Below the pieces are notes generated by a model, which saw nothing but the letters and a program-made list of their open reading frames with translations, was not told the DNA's origin and ran no database searches. From the NCBI RefSeq assembly GCF_900302455.1, contig NZ_ONZG01000010.1:62001-126000 (forward strand): a stretch of DNA of 64,000 bases. The letters run 5' to 3'. This DNA comes from Falsiruegeria mediterranea M17. Its GTDB lineage: Bacteria > Pseudomonadota > Alphaproteobacteria > Rhodobacterales > Rhodobacteraceae. Position numbers and translations under genes: made by a program. Shown one piece after another: positions 8,882 through 17,814 of the stretch; within the stretch, counting starts at the first letter, position 1; every line of letters starts with the position of its first letter.

Positions 8882-9220
8882 ATGCTGATCTATAAAATCT
8901 TTCGCGCGGACGAATGGGCCGCATTGCAGGCCGCTGGCGAAACCGACGGTGCACCAATTGATGTCAGTGACGGGTTTGTTCACTTCTCGACCGCAGAACA
9001 AGCAGCCGAGACAGCTGCCAAACATTTCGCAAATGCCGAGGGTCTGACCCTGCTTGCCTGCGACGCTGACGCCTTGGGCGAGGCGCTCAAGTGGGAGGTG
9101 TCGCGCGGCGGCGCTCTGTTCCCGCATCTCTATCGCAAGCTGCACATGACCGACGTTTTGTGGGCCAAGCCCCTGCCACTTGCAGACGGTGCGCATCAAT
9201 TCCCCGAGGATATGGAATGA
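8882..9220 (+). CDS. DUF952 family protein
   Basis: 112-residue cytoplasmic protein opening M-L-I-Y-K-I-F-R-A-D-E-W, with the family's D-G-F-V-H-F-S-T-A-E-Q segment and a central L-L-A-C-D-A. The fold of DUF952 resembles ADP-ribosyltransferase-like domains, but the function is not established. An upstream in-frame ATG would add 12 residues of non-conserved sequence and is rejected. It starts a four-gene overlapping run with DUF1330, pyrD and the ArsC-like gene; its stop overlaps the next start (ATGA). Confidence 0.85.
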   Translation: MLIYKIFRADEWAALQAAGETDGAPIDVSDGFVHFSTAEQAAETAAKHFANAEGLTLLACDADALGEALKWEVSRGGALFPHLYRKLHMTDVLWAKPLPLADGAHQFPEDME

Positions 9221-9651
9221 CCACCAAGTACATCGATCCGGAACGTGAACAGTTCGAGGCCTTCAAGGCGCTCGATCGGGATCAGCCGATCGAGATGCTG
9301 AACCTTGTGAAGTTTCGCGAGCGCGCGGCCTATCCCGCGGAGCATCCGTTGGCCTCGGCCGGGCTGACCGGCGCCGAGGCGTATAGCAACTATGGCATCG
9401 ACACCGCGCCGATCATCATGCGGCTTGGCGCCTCGATTGTCTGGCGCGGCTCCATGCAAGCCGTGCTGATCGGCCCCAGCGATGAGCATTGGGACGAGGT
9501 CTTTGTCGCCCGTTACCCAACCGCGCATGCGTTTCTGGAAATGGTGACCGACCCCGATTATCAGCGCGCCGTCATTCACCGGCAAGCGGCCGTCGAAACC
9601 TCACGTTTGATCCGCTGTGCACCAGCGGCCGGCGGAAAGGCTTTTGGATGA
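9217..9651 (+). CDS. DUF1330 family protein
   Basis: 144 residues, dimeric alpha/beta-barrel (ferredoxin-like) family of unknown function. Seen: [13 protein letters not shown] at about 26-38 and the later [16 protein letters not shown] segment typical of the family. The start overlaps the DUF952 stop and its stop overlaps the pyrD start (ATGA each), so it is co-translated with both. A link to pyrimidine synthesis is suggested only by position. Confidence 0.85.
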   Translation: MTTKYIDPEREQFEAFKALDRDQPIEMLNLVKFRERAAYPAEHPLASAGLTGAEAYSNYGIDTAPIIMRLGASIVWRGSMQAVLIGPSDEHWDEVFVARYPTAHAFLEMVTDPDYQRAVIHRQAAVETSRLIRCAPAAGGKAFG

Positions 9652-10706
9652 AACTGACCGAGAAACTTGGCTTGTCCGCACTGCATCGGATGGACCCCGA
9701 AGCCGCACATGGCCTGTCGATCAAGGCGCTCAAGATGGGTTTGACGCCCACCCCCGGGCCAGTCACGTCGCAACGCTTGCGCACGCAAGTCGCCGGGCTT
9801 GATCTGCCCAATCCGGTCGGCCTGGCGGCAGGGTTCGACAAAAACGCCGAGGTGCTGGCCCCGCTGTCGCAGTCCGGGTTTGGGTTTATCGAAGTGGGCG
9901 CAGCCACGCCGCGCCCACAGCCCGGCAACCCGAAACCGCGCCTCTTTCGCCTGACCGAAGATCAGGCCGCGATCAATCGTTTCGGCTTTAACAACGAAGG
10001 GATGGAAGCCATCGGCGCGCGCCTGGCCAAACGTCCCAAGGATGCCGTGATCGGGTTGAACTTGGGCGCCAACAAGGACAGCACAGACCGGCCTGCCGAC
10101 TTTGCCCGCGTGCTGGCGCATTGCGCGGCACATCTGGATTTTGCCACCGTCAACGTCTCCTCTCCCAACACCGAAAAGCTGCGCGATCTGCAAGGCAAAG
10201 AGGCGCTGACCGCGCTTTTGGCTGGCGTCATCGAGACCCGCAACGGACTGGAGCGCAAGGTGCCTGTGTTCCTGAAAATCGCGCCGGATCTGACCGAAGC
10301 CGAGATCGAAGATATCGCCGCGGTGGCACATGAAACTGGCGTAGATGCGGTGATTGCAACCAACACCACCCTCTCGCGAGACGGGTTGGCCAGTGCACAC
10401 AAGGGCGAGGCTGGCGGTCTGTCCGGTGCACCGCTGTTTGAAAAATCGACCCGCGTCCTGGCGCGGCTGTCTGCCTTGACCGACGGGCGCACACCGCTGA
10501 TCGGTGTTGGCGGGATCAGCACTGCCGAGCAAGCCTATGCCAAGATCTGCGCCGGTGCCTCGGCCGTGCAATTCTACACGGCCATGGTCTTTGGAGGATT
10601 GTCGCTCGCAGGAGATATCGCGCGCGGTCTGGATGACCTTCTCAAGCGCGATGGATTTGCCTCGGTCGCCGAGGCCGTTGGCAGCAAACGAGAGGATTGG
10701 CTGTGA
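9648..10706 (+). CDS. pyrD: Dihydroorotate dehydrogenase (quinone), class 2
   Basis: Oxidises dihydroorotate to orotate in pyrimidine synthesis, passing electrons through FMN to the membrane quinone pool. 352 residues, usual length. Seen: N-terminal quinone-tunnel helices, [19 protein letters not shown], the N-V-S-S-P-N-T loop with the class-2 catalytic serine, and I-G-V-G-G-I-S in the C-terminal phosphate site. A longer frame starts upstream but overlaps DUF1330 without similarity; the ATG at 9648 overlapping that stop is preferred. Confidence 0.96.
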   Translation: MKLTEKLGLSALHRMDPEAAHGLSIKALKMGLTPTPGPVTSQRLRTQVAGLDLPNPVGLAAGFDKNAEVLAPLSQSGFGFIEVGAATPRPQPGNPKPRLFRLTEDQAAINRFGFNNEGMEAIGARLAKRPKDAVIGLNLGANKDSTDRPADFARVLAHCAAHLDFATVNVSSPNTEKLRDLQGKEALTALLAGVIETRNGLERKVPVFLKIAPDLTEAEIEDIAAVAHETGVDAVIATNTTLSRDGLASAHKGEAGGLSGAPLFEKSTRVLARLSALTDGRTPLIGVGGISTAEQAYAKICAGASAVQFYTAMVFGGLSLAGDIARGLDDLLKRDGFASVAEAVGSKREDWL

Positions 10707-11044
10707 TCGAATATTGGCATAACCCACGCTGTTCCAAGTCCCGTCAGGGGTTGGCTTTGCTCGAAGAGAAGGGCGCGGAACTCACTGTACGAAAATACCT
10801 GGAAGATGTCCCTTCGTTGGATGAGCTGCGTGCCGCGCAAGCCGCGCTTGGCGTTGCTGCGATTGCGATGATGCGGACGGGGGAAAAGACGTTCAAGGAG
10901 TTGGGGCTCAGCAAGGAGGCCGACAACGCAATCCTGTTGCAAGCAATGGCGGACCACCCGATCCTGATTGAACGCCCCTTGGGCAAAACTGGCAACAAGG
11001 CCGTGATTGGTCGCCCGCCCGAGAACCTGCTCGACCTGCTTTAA
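10703..11044 (+). CDS. ArsC/Spx-family protein, arsenate-reductase-like
   Basis: 113-residue thioredoxin-fold protein with the ArsC active site N-P-R-C-S-K-S-R near the N-terminus and the C-terminal R-P-L/R-P-P-E-N-L segment of glutaredoxin-dependent arsenate reductases. A GTG start overlapping the pyrD stop (GTGA) is chosen; a TTG two codons earlier is possible. Nothing else for arsenic is nearby (no arsB, arsR or acr3), so it may be a general ArsC-like reductase rather than a resistance gene. Confidence 0.85.
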   Translation: MIEYWHNPRCSKSRQGLALLEEKGAELTVRKYLEDVPSLDELRAAQAALGVAAIAMMRTGEKTFKELGLSKEADNAILLQAMADHPILIERPLGKTGNKAVIGRPPENLLDLL

Positions 11045-11088
11045 ACCCTGCGCGGCCTGTCGGCCTTGCGTCCTGCGGACGGCGGGGG

Positions 11089-11178
11089 CCAGGCTCTTGC
11101 GGGCAAAGCCCGCAAGAGCCTGGCCGAACGGGAGGAGGTGTTTCGCAAGAAACATCGACGACGGGCGGGAGCACCCCC
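11089..11178 (+). repeat. Dispersed two-hairpin element, copy C
   Basis: Between the convergent arsC-like and MATE gene ends. Hairpin 1 is a perfect 16-bp stem with loop AAA (11089-11123), the longest of the family; the constant block is GGCCGAACGGGAGGAGG; hairpin 2 is GTGTTTC-GCAA-GAAACAT (11138-11155), where C-G pairs of other copies are replaced by T-A pairs; then GACGGGCGGGAGC. The element ends within a few bases of the MATE stop codon. Confidence 0.82.
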
Positions 11179-11180
11179 TA

Positions 11181-12491
11181 CTAGCTTGCGACTTGCGCCT
11201 CGAGCCGGGGGTAGCGCAGCCACATGGTCAGGCCGCGCGCCACATTCAGCACCATCAGCGCCGCCCACAGGCCGTGGTTGCCATAGATCGGCACCAGCAC
11301 CACCAGTGCCACCACATAGGCCGTTACGGATTGGATCATCGCGATCCGCATGTCGCGGGTCCAGGTGCCGCCGATGTAGATGCCATCGAACATCCAGCTG
11401 GCAACGCCCAGGACCGGGGCCAGAGCCGCCCAGAACAAGAAATCGCGCCCGACCTCTCGAACCTCCGGCGATGTGGCCATCAAGTCGATGATCGCAGGCC
11501 CTGCCAACCAGAACACGAGGCCAAGCCCTACCGCGCCGCCAACGCCCCATTGCGAAGCCACCACAGCCGCGAGACGCACCTGCGCGCGATCTCTTGCGCC
11601 AACGGCACCACCGACCAAAGCCTCTGCCGAAAAGGCAAAGCCATCGAGTGCAAACGCAGTCACCTCCAGAAATTGTAATAGGATCTGGTTGGCCGCCAAG
11701 TTCACATCACCCAGATCCGAGCCGATGAACAGGAACGTCGTGAACGATCCCGTCAGCAGAACCGACCGCACCATGATGTCCGCGTTCACGGTCAGCATTC
11801 GGCGCAAACGAACAGGGTCGAAGATCCGCGCCCAGTTGCGCCATTGATCGCCCGCAAAGGCATCGCGGCACAGCCACAGCCCAAGCGCCAACCCGGTCCA
11901 TTCGGCGAACAGCGTCGCTATGGCCACGCCCTCGACACCCCAACCCAGCCCCAGCACGAACCACAGGTCCAGCACGATGTTGAGCCCGTTCATCCACAGC
12001 TGCAGGACAAAGACGCCTCGCGTGCGCTCGACCGCGATCAGCCAGCCGGTGATGGCGTAGAGTGCGATTGTGGCGGGTGCCCCCCATATGCGGATCGACA
12101 AATAATCGAGCGCCAGCCGCTCGACCTCGGCACTGGCGGGGGCCAACCAAAACGCGCCTGCAAACAGCATGGCCTGACCGAGGATGAACAACACTCCGGC
12201 CGCAAACCCCAGAAGCAAGCCGCGCATGAGCAATGCTCCGGTCTCGCCCACGTCGCCTGCGCCGCGGGCTTGGGCGGCCAGCCCGGTTGTGCCCATCCGC
12301 AGAAAGCCAAAGATCCAGTAAAGCGCAGACAGGATCACTGCCCCGATCCCAACGGCCCCGATAGGGGCTGCCGCCCCCATCTGTCCCACAACACCCGTAT
12401 CCACCGCGCCCAGAATGGGCACGGTGGCATTTGAAATCACGATGGGGATGGCGATGTTCAGAACCCGCCGATGGGTGATCTGATCGCTCAC
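11181..12491 (-). CDS. MATE family efflux transporter (DinF subgroup)
   Basis: 436-residue inner-membrane multidrug/toxin exporter with 12 hydrophobic segments in two homologous halves; the first half carries the P-I-L-G-A-V-D-T-G-V-V-G-Q motif characteristic of DinF/NorM proteins. GTG start four bases after the stop of the upstream thioesterase, so it lies in one transcription unit with the two PaaI thioesterases. Substrate unknown; cation- or proton-coupled by family. Confidence 0.9.
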   Translation of the reverse strand: MSDQITHRRVLNIAIPIVISNATVPILGAVDTGVVGQMGAAAPIGAVGIGAVILSALYWIFGFLRMGTTGLAAQARGAGDVGETGALLMRGLLLGFAAGVLFILGQAMLFAGAFWLAPASAEVERLALDYLSIRIWGAPATIALYAITGWLIAVERTRGVFVLQLWMNGLNIVLDLWFVLGLGWGVEGVAIATLFAEWTGLALGLWLCRDAFAGDQWRNWARIFDPVRLRRMLTVNADIMVRSVLLTGSFTTFLFIGSDLGDVNLAANQILLQFLEVTAFALDGFAFSAEALVGGAVGARDRAQVRLAAVVASQWGVGGAVGLGLVFWLAGPAIIDLMATSPEVREVGRDFLFWAALAPVLGVASWMFDGIYIGGTWTRDMRIAMIQSVTAYVVALVVLVPIYGNHGLWAALMVLNVARGLTMWLRYPRLEAQVAS

Positions 12492-12495
12492 CGGT

Positions 12496-13008
12496 TCACT
12501 CGGTCTTGAGTTGCGGCATCAGGAAATGTCCGCTGGCCTGCGCAAAGAGCTTGTCGTGGTTGTCTTGCCAGGCTTCGACCCGGACCGAGGCATAACGCCG
12601 ACCGGCCCGGCTGATGTAGGCGCGGGCATAAGCGTCGCGCGGCAGGCCCGAGCGCAGATAGTCCACTGTCAGGTCGATGGTCTTTGGGAACGCAGGCATA
12701 TTGCCGGCTTCGATGTCTTCAGGCGACAGCTCGCCACTTTCGATCAGCGGCCACAAGTGCGACCAGCTGAGAGAAATCACCGCCGTCACTTCGAGAAACG
12801 CGGCCGTCACGCCGCCATGGATCGCGGGCAGAAACGGGTTGCCAATCAGCTTGTCGTCGAAATTCAGCACCCCGGTCAGCTCATCCCCGCGCCGATCAAA
12901 AGTGATGTCGAGAAACTGTATGTAGGGCACGCCCCCCACCAGCGCGTTCAAAGTGGCATCGCGGCGTTGTTTCACCACTTGCATCAGTTCGGGCTTGGAA
13001 CGGGCCAT
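12496..13008 (-). CDS. PaaI-family hotdog thioesterase (first of pair)
   Basis: 170 residues, single hotdog domain. Seen: G-N-P-F-L-P-A-I-H-G-G-V-T-A-A-F-L-E at about 75-92, where H-G-G starts the catalytic helix, and a later T-V-D-Y-L-R strand. These enzymes hydrolyse acyl-CoA thioesters. Its ATG overlaps the stop of the next upstream thioesterase by one base, and the MATE gene follows after four bases, giving a tight three-gene unit. Substrate unknown. Confidence 0.87.
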   Translation of the reverse strand: MARSKPELMQVVKQRRDATLNALVGGVPYIQFLDITFDRRGDELTGVLNFDDKLIGNPFLPAIHGGVTAAFLEVTAVISLSWSHLWPLIESGELSPEDIEAGNMPAFPKTIDLTVDYLRSGLPRDAYARAYISRAGRRYASVRVEAWQDNHDKLFAQASGHFLMPQLKTE

Positions 13009-13427
13009 CAGCGTTTCTCCACCGTGAATGCGCCCGAGGCCGTGGCCACGGGGCGATCCGTGTCTTCATCCGTCGCAGTTGCGCGCACAAAGGCCACGTT
13101 GCGGGTGATGTGATAGCACTCAGCCTTGGTGGTGATCGCCTGCCCTGGGGTGGCCGCCCGCATGTAGTCGATCCGCAGGTCGATCGTCGCGGTCCCTCCG
13201 GGTGCGGCGGGGTGACTCATCACCGCAGCCCCCGCGCAGGTGTCCATCATTGCAGAGACAGCTCCACCATGAATCACGCCGGTCTTGGGATCACCAATTA
13301 GCGCCTCGTTGTAAGGCATGGTGATCTCTGCCTCGCCGTGCCCGATATGGGTCAACTGCAGGCCAAGCGCGTTGGCATGAGGGATGGCCTGAATGAACTG
13401 GGCCGCAATTTTTGTCTTGTCTGTCAT
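13008..13427 (-). CDS. PaaI-family hotdog thioesterase (second of pair)
   Basis: 139 residues with M-P-Y-N-E-A-L-I-G-D-P-K-T-G-V-I-H-G-G-A-V-S-A-M-M-D-T, the standard PaaI hotdog catalytic helix. The start at 13427 matches where family similarity begins; a longer frame to 13520 is rejected. First gene of the thioesterase-thioesterase-MATE unit and divergent from a MerR regulator 117 bases away, which may control it. The pair probably forms related acyl-CoA hydrolases, possibly a heteromer (inference from overlap). Confidence 0.88.
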   Translation of the reverse strand: MTDKTKIAAQFIQAIPHANALGLQLTHIGHGEAEITMPYNEALIGDPKTGVIHGGAVSAMMDTCAGAAVMSHPAAPGGTATIDLRIDYMRAATPGQAITTKAECYHITRNVAFVRATATDEDTDRPVATASGAFTVEKR

Positions 13428-13495
13428 CGCTTGCACTTTATGCGTGGGCTTTGTCTCTTTATGAGCCTGCGCCCGCCAAAAGGGCAAGCCCACCT

Positions 13496-13512
13496 GTTGC
13501 GCTTGTCGCAAC
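13496..13512. promoter_or_regulatory. Candidate operator, GTTGCG-N5-CGCAAC
   Basis: Perfect 6-5-6 inverted repeat in the 117-bp spacer between the divergent thioesterase operon and the MerR gene at 13545. Its position over the divergent promoters suits the MerR protein, but no binding evidence is available. Confidence 0.35.
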
Positions 13513-13544
13513 GACACCATAGGTTGCCGCCAAGGAGATTGAGA

Positions 13545-13928
13545 ATGTCTGACATCCGCCTGTCATTCAAGGAGATGTGCGCCGAGTTCGACGTCACACC
13601 GCGCACGCTTCGGTATTACGAGTACATCGAGCTATTGCAGCCCGACCGCGAAGGCCGCTCGCGCTATTATGGCGCACGCGAACGCGCCCGCATGAAACTG
13701 ATCATGCGCGGCCGTCGCTTTGGGTTTCCACTGGAAGAGATTCGCCAGTGGCTGTTGATCTATGAACACGAAGGCAATCGCGCCCAAATGGAGGCGTTTG
13801 TCCGCAATGCTGGTGTTCAGCTCACCGAACTCGAGTCGCAGAAACAGCAACTCGAAGAGGCCATGTCCGAACTCATCCAACTGCGCGAAGAAACCGCCAA
13901 GGACCTGCAGGACGGCAAGATCGAGTAA
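13545..13928 (+). CDS. MerR family transcriptional regulator (paralogue 1)
   Basis: 127 residues. N-terminal winged HTH with E-F-D-V-T-P-R-T-L-R-Y-Y-E and the R-R-F-G-F-P-L-E-E-I-R wing, then a long dimerisation coiled coil (about 75-120) and no separate ligand-binding domain. About 550 bases downstream lies a second MerR gene (14476) with a nearly identical HTH, so the two are paralogues. An ATG with GGAGATT upstream is used; a longer frame from 13338 runs antisense through the divergent gene and is rejected. Confidence 0.87.
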   Translation: MSDIRLSFKEMCAEFDVTPRTLRYYEYIELLQPDREGRSRYYGARERARMKLIMRGRRFGFPLEEIRQWLLIYEHEGNRAQMEAFVRNAGVQLTELESQKQQLEEAMSELIQLREETAKDLQDGKIE

Positions 13929-14082
13929 GATTTGAGGCGCTTGCCCCATACTCAAAAACACGTGAGATGCCGCAAGCGGCGTTGATCTGTCCAACTTGCG
14001 GCTACATTCTTGTAATCGGTGCCTTGCTACTGGTGACCAGGGTTCACTGCAGTGCCGCACCCATTCTGGTGAGAGGTGGCCA

Positions 14083-14268
14083 ATGAAACTTTCAGTTCTG
14101 ATCGTGATCTCGTGCTTTGTCCTGACCGCTTGCGATGTCGGTCCAAATGGCTATGGATCTGCACCTGCCGGTGTATCCCAAGCCGAGTGGGATGCACAGA
14201 TTGAGGCAAATCGATCGGCCCGGCGACAGCATTATGCCGGTCCACGTGGCGGTGCTTCGGGCCGGTGA
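14083..14268 (+). CDS. Small putative lipoprotein
   Basis: 61 residues. Signal sequence M-K-L-S-V-L-I-V-I-S-C-F-V-L-T-A-C with a lipobox L-T-A-C, giving an acylated Cys near residue 17, then a short polar mature part containing V-S-Q-A-E-W-D-A-Q-I-E-A-N-R. I do not recognise the family. GAGAGG lies about eight bases before the ATG. It stands between the two MerR paralogues; function unknown. Confidence 0.65.
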   Translation: MKLSVLIVISCFVLTACDVGPNGYGSAPAGVSQAEWDAQIEANRSARRQHYAGPRGGASGR

Positions 14269-14389
14269 TTCACACGACAAAGCAGCTGAAATAGGCGTTG
14301 GCCCGCGTGACGCCACGGCAATTTTCATGCCGAAATCAGGCAAAAATTTAATTGATCTTACGTCAAGAATTTCGTGACGCAGCGTTCGA

Positions 14390-14406
14390 CTTACGTAAAC
14401 GTCAAG
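14390..14406. promoter_or_regulatory. Candidate MerR/LiuR-type operator upstream of the beta-oxidation block
   Basis: TTACGTAAACGTCAA (14391-14405) holds two ACGT cores separated by AA and flanked by TT/AA, resembling the ACGT-N2-ACGT palindromes described for the MerR-type regulator LiuR of branched-chain amino acid and fatty acid catabolism. A second partial copy (TTACGTCAA) begins near 14359. Both lie 70-117 bases before the MerR gene at 14476. Confidence 0.5.
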
Positions 14407-14475
14407 CTGATGTTGTAAACAGCGACAACACTGATCACCTCAGGTTCACAACACTTGTGATGAGAGTTTGACATT

Positions 14476-14877
14476 ATGACTGACAACACACTGACCATCC
14501 GCGAGATGTGCGACACGTATGATGTGACTCCTCGGACCTTGCGGTTCTACGAGTCCAAAGAGCTGTTGTTCCCGATCCGCGAGGGACAAAAGCGCCTGTT
14601 TACAAAACGAGACCGTGCGCGGCTCAAGCTGATCCTGCGCGGCAAGCGCTTTGGCTTCAGCCTGGAACAGATCCGCCAACTGCTGGATCTGTACGACGCA
14701 GGTGACCAACAACAGGTTCAACTGGAACGCACCTATGAGCTGGGGCGCGAACGTCTGGCCGACATGGAACTTCAGCGCGATGAACTGAACCAGGCCATCG
14801 ACGATCTGAAGGAACAACTTAAGTGGGGTGAAAAGATCATCACCTCGAACAAGCAAAACAAGAAGGCCGCCGAATAA
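14476..14877 (+). CDS. MerR family regulator heading the beta-oxidation genes (paralogue 2)
   Basis: 133 residues. HTH segment M-C-D-T-Y-D-V-T-P-R-T-L-R-F-Y-E-S and wing G-K-R-F-G-F-S-L-E-Q-I-R, closely matching paralogue 1, then a coiled coil (about 75-125) and a lysine-rich tail. No effector domain is visible. It lies 51 bases before the acyl-CoA dehydrogenase in the same direction, and a double-ACGT palindrome sits upstream, so control of fatty-acid or branched-chain acyl-CoA breakdown in the manner of LiuR is the best inference. Confidence 0.88.
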   Translation: MTDNTLTIREMCDTYDVTPRTLRFYESKELLFPIREGQKRLFTKRDRARLKLILRGKRFGFSLEQIRQLLDLYDAGDQQQVQLERTYELGRERLADMELQRDELNQAIDDLKEQLKWGEKIITSNKQNKKAAE

Positions 14878-14928
14878 CGCCGTCGGCCTTATGGTCCCAC
14901 CAACATTCATTCACCCAGGGAGCTCCTC

Positions 14929-16707
14929 ATGCCCATTTACAACGCCCCGACCAAGGACACTCAATTCGTTCTGCATGACGTCCTAAAGGTCTCGCAATCC
15001 GACATTCCCGGCTATGACGAGCTGGAAAGCGAATTCACCGGCGCCGTTCTGGAAGAGGCCGGCAAGCTGGCCACCAATGTGCTGCATCCGCTGAACACCG
15101 TGGGTGACACCGAAGGCTGTACGCTGGAAAATGGCGTTGTCCGCACCCCGACCGGCTTCAAAGAGGCGTTTGAAGAGGTCAAGGCAGGCGGTTGGACTGG
15201 CCTGGACATGCCCGAACAGTATGGCGGCCAAAACATGCCCTACGTTGTGGGCACCGCAGTGGGCGAAATGTTTTCGGCCGCAAACCAGGCGTTCACCATG
15301 TACCAAGGTCTAACCCATGGTGCTGCCTCGGCCATTCTGGCGCACGGCACGGACGAGCAGAAGAACACCTATCTGCCGAACATGGTCAGCTGCGACTGGA
15401 CCGGCACCATGAACCTGACCGAGCCGCACTGCGGCACTGACCTGGGCCTGATGCGCACCAAGGCGGAACCGCAGGCAGATGGCAGCTACAAGATCACCGG
15501 CCAAAAAATCTTCATCTCGTCGGGTGATCACGACATGGCCGAAAACATCGTGCACCTGGTGCTGGCCAAGATCGTTGGTGGCCCCGAGGGCATCAAGGGC
15601 GTGTCGCTGTTCATCGTGCCAAAGTACATCGTCAACGAAGATGGCTCGCTGGGCAACCGCAACCCCGCAACCGTCGGCAAGATCGAAGAGAAAATGGGCA
15701 TCCACGGCAACTCGACTTGCGTGATGAACTATGACGATGCGACCGGCTATCTGCTGGGCGAAGAGCACAAGGGCATGCGCGCCATGTTCACCATGATGAA
15801 CGAAGCGCGTCTGGGTGTAGGTATGCAGGGTCTGTCGATGGCCGACGCCGCCTATCAGAACGCCGTTGAATACGCCAAGGACCGCCTGCAGGGCCGCGAC
15901 GTGACCGGTGTCAAGAACCCCGATGGCCCGGCTGATCCGCTGATCGTGCACCCGGACATCCGTCGTAACCTGATGGACCAGAAAAGCTTTGTCGAAGGCG
16001 CCCGCGCGTTCATTCTGTGGGGCGCTTCGATGATCGACGCCGCACACCGCAAGGGTGACAAGGACGCCGACGGCCTGATCTCGCTGCTGACGCCCGTCAT
16101 CAAGGGCTTCCTGACCGACGAGGGCTATGACATGACCGTTCAGGCCCAGCAGGTCTACGGCGGCCACGGTTACATCGAAGAATGGGGCATGTCGCAATAC
16201 ACCCGCGACGCCCGTATCGCGATGATCTACGAAGGGGCCAATGGCGTTCAGGCGCTGGATCTGGTGGGCCGCAAGCTGGCCGCTGATGGTGGCAAGCACG
16301 TCATGGCCTTCTTTGAGCTGGTGAAATCCTACATCAAGGACAACTCCGGTCAGGACGAAGCGTTCGATCGCGATTTCCTGGAGCCGCTGAAAGCAGCCTC
16401 CAAGGATTTGCAGGCCGCGGGCATGTATTTCATGCAGAACGCGACCAACCCCAACAATGCGCTGTCGGGCTCGTATGACTTCATGCACATGTTCGGCCAC
16501 GTTTGCCTGGGCCTGATGTGGGCGCGTATGGGCAAAGCCTCGCTGGACGCTCTGGCCGCCGGTGCCGAGGACAAGGAGTTCTACGAGACCAAGCTGGTAA
16601 CAGGCCGCTTCTACATGGCGCGCCGCCTGCCCGCGACCGGCATGCACCTGGCCCGCATCCAGAGCGGTGGAGACACCGTTATGACACTGGACGCCGCCAG
16701 CTTCTAA
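14929..16707 (+). CDS. Acyl-CoA dehydrogenase, long (about 590-residue) class
   Basis: FAD enzyme for the first step of beta-oxidation (acyl-CoA to trans-2-enoyl-CoA), feeding electrons to ETF. 592 residues, so it has the C-terminal extension (about 460-592) of the FadE-like class found in Rhodobacteraceae. Seen: [12 protein letters not shown] substrate/FAD loop, [12 protein letters not shown], and [10 protein letters not shown] with catalytic Glu435. ATG with GGGAGCT upstream. The thiolase and FadB-type genes follow in the same direction, a near-complete pathway. Chain-length preference cannot be read from the sequence. Confidence 0.94.
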   Translation: MPIYNAPTKDTQFVLHDVLKVSQSDIPGYDELESEFTGAVLEEAGKLATNVLHPLNTVGDTEGCTLENGVVRTPTGFKEAFEEVKAGGWTGLDMPEQYGGQNMPYVVGTAVGEMFSAANQAFTMYQGLTHGAASAILAHGTDEQKNTYLPNMVSCDWTGTMNLTEPHCGTDLGLMRTKAEPQADGSYKITGQKIFISSGDHDMAENIVHLVLAKIVGGPEGIKGVSLFIVPKYIVNEDGSLGNRNPATVGKIEEKMGIHGNSTCVMNYDDATGYLLGEEHKGMRAMFTMMNEARLGVGMQGLSMADAAYQNAVEYAKDRLQGRDVTGVKNPDGPADPLIVHPDIRRNLMDQKSFVEGARAFILWGASMIDAAHRKGDKDADGLISLLTPVIKGFLTDEGYDMTVQAQQVYGGHGYIEEWGMSQYTRDARIAMIYEGANGVQALDLVGRKLAADGGKHVMAFFELVKSYIKDNSGQDEAFDRDFLEPLKAASKDLQAAGMYFMQNATNPNNALSGSYDFMHMFGHVCLGLMWARMGKASLDALAAGAEDKEFYETKLVTGRFYMARRLPATGMHLARIQSGGDTVMTLDAASF

Positions 16708-16765
16708 GCGGAAGATCGGCTTCGGGCGGCCCGCCGCCCGAAGCCAAACATTCCAAAGGACGCCC

Positions 16766-16978
16766 ATGCCCAAACGTTTCAAACTGACCCGCCGTTTCCC
16801 CTGCGCCATGACCGAGGATGCCTATCGCAAACTCAAGAATTTCGCGCGTGAGGCCGGGTTGGACGAAGGCGAGGCTTTGTCCTTTTTGTTCGAGAACTTC
16901 AACAGCGTGATCAATGAGGAGAACCTGACCCACAGACTGCGCCTGTTCAACGCAGAGCTAGAAGATCGCAAGCGGTGA
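16766..16978 (+). CDS. Small conserved protein in the beta-oxidation block
   Basis: 70 residues, strongly charged and predicted helical: F-P-C-A-M-T-E-D-A-Y-R-K-L-K-N-F-A followed by L-S-F-L-F-E-N-F-N-S-V-I-N-E-E-N. An AAAGGA site precedes the ATG by five bases and codon use matches its neighbours, so I take it as real. It begins 59 bases after the acyl-CoA dehydrogenase. I do not recognise a characterised family; a small accessory or regulatory protein of the pathway is possible but unproven. Confidence 0.7.
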   Translation: MPKRFKLTRRFPCAMTEDAYRKLKNFAREAGLDEGEALSFLFENFNSVINEENLTHRLRLFNAELEDRKR

Positions 16979-17036
16979 GGCCGCGGGCTCCAAGAAAAGC
17001 AATGCAATCATTCAACCCGCTGGATGCCTCCGGCGG

Positions 17037-17129
17037 GAGTATTTTCAAAGGGGTGAAATGTAAGTCGTGCTCACCACCGGGTGCGCTTGCCATCAGGACC
17101 ACGACGGCTTCACCCTTTTGAAAATACTC
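17037..17129. repeat. Long hairpin (21-bp arms, one mismatch) between small protein and GST genes
   Basis: Left arm 17037-17057 (GAGTATTTTCAAA...) and right arm 17109-17129 are complementary at 20 of 21 positions. The 51-base loop holds a further short pairing (GTCGTG near 17064, CACGAC near 17099). It occupies most of the 185-bp gap in the beta-oxidation operon. Possible roles: attenuator, RNA-processing or stabilising hairpin, or a small non-autonomous repeat. Confidence 0.75.
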
Positions 17130-17163
17130 AAACTCCACGATCAGCCACGGGAGGGGCATCGCC

Positions 17164-17802
17164 ATGACAATGAAACTCTACTGCTTCGGAGAAAGCGGCA
17201 ATTCCTACAAGGCGGCCTTGGCCCTGCAATTGAGCGGGCTGCAGTGGGAGCCGGTGTTTGTCGACTTTTTCAAGGGCGAGACCCGCACGCCTGAATACCG
17301 CGCCAACGTAAATGAGTTGGGCGAAGCACCGGTGCTGGTCGATGGCGAATTCAAAACCGGGCAGTCGGGCGCGATCCAAGCCTATATCACTGAGCAATCA
17401 GGCAAGTTCGGCGGCAAGACCCACGAAGAGAACTATGAGATCTTTCGCTGGGTGCTGTGGGACAACCACAAGCTCAGCTCAATGGCCGGTGTCACCCGCT
17501 TTTTGATGAACTTCCTGCCCGAAGACAAACGCCCCGCCGAGGTGATCGCTTTCAATCAGGGCCGCCTGCGCGGTGCCTATGAGCTGCTGAACAATCACCT
17601 GGATGGTCGTGATTGGATCGTCGGTGACGGGATCACCAATGCCGATCTCAGCTGCTGCGGCTATCTCTACTACCCCGAACCCTTCGGCTTTGACCGCGCC
17701 GAGTGGCCCCACATAAACGCCTGGCTGGACCGCATCAGCGCCCTGCCCGGCTGGAAACACCCCTATGACCTGATGCCCGGCAATCCGTCGGACCGCGCTT
17801 GA
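17164..17802 (+). CDS. Glutathione S-transferase family protein
   Basis: 212 residues: thioredoxin-like N-terminal domain (about 1-80) opening K-L-Y-C-F-G-E-S-G-N-S-Y-K, where Ser/Cys positions of the glutathione site lie, with E-A-P-V-L-V-D-G near 55-62, and an all-helical C-terminal domain with I-T-N-A-D-L-S near 160. GGGAGGGG precedes the ATG by seven bases. Sited between acyl-CoA dehydrogenase and thiolase genes on the same strand and ending 12 bases before the thiolase; a role in handling reactive products of lipid oxidation is inference. Confidence 0.88.
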   Translation: MTMKLYCFGESGNSYKAALALQLSGLQWEPVFVDFFKGETRTPEYRANVNELGEAPVLVDGEFKTGQSGAIQAYITEQSGKFGGKTHEENYEIFRWVLWDNHKLSSMAGVTRFLMNFLPEDKRPAEVIAFNQGRLRGAYELLNNHLDGRDWIVGDGITNADLSCCGYLYYPEPFGFDRAEWPHINAWLDRISALPGWKHPYDLMPGNPSDRA

Positions 17803-17814
17803 GGAGAGTAAACA

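Noticed and set aside
15310-16809. 499-codon open frame antisense to the acyl-CoA dehydrogenase (and similar long ones at 19231-20910, 49438-50817 and 41976-43145)
   Set aside because: They lie opposite genes with clear catalytic motifs, have Arg/Gly/His/Gln-rich compositions typical of GC-rich shadow frames, and show no domain pattern or ribosome-binding site.
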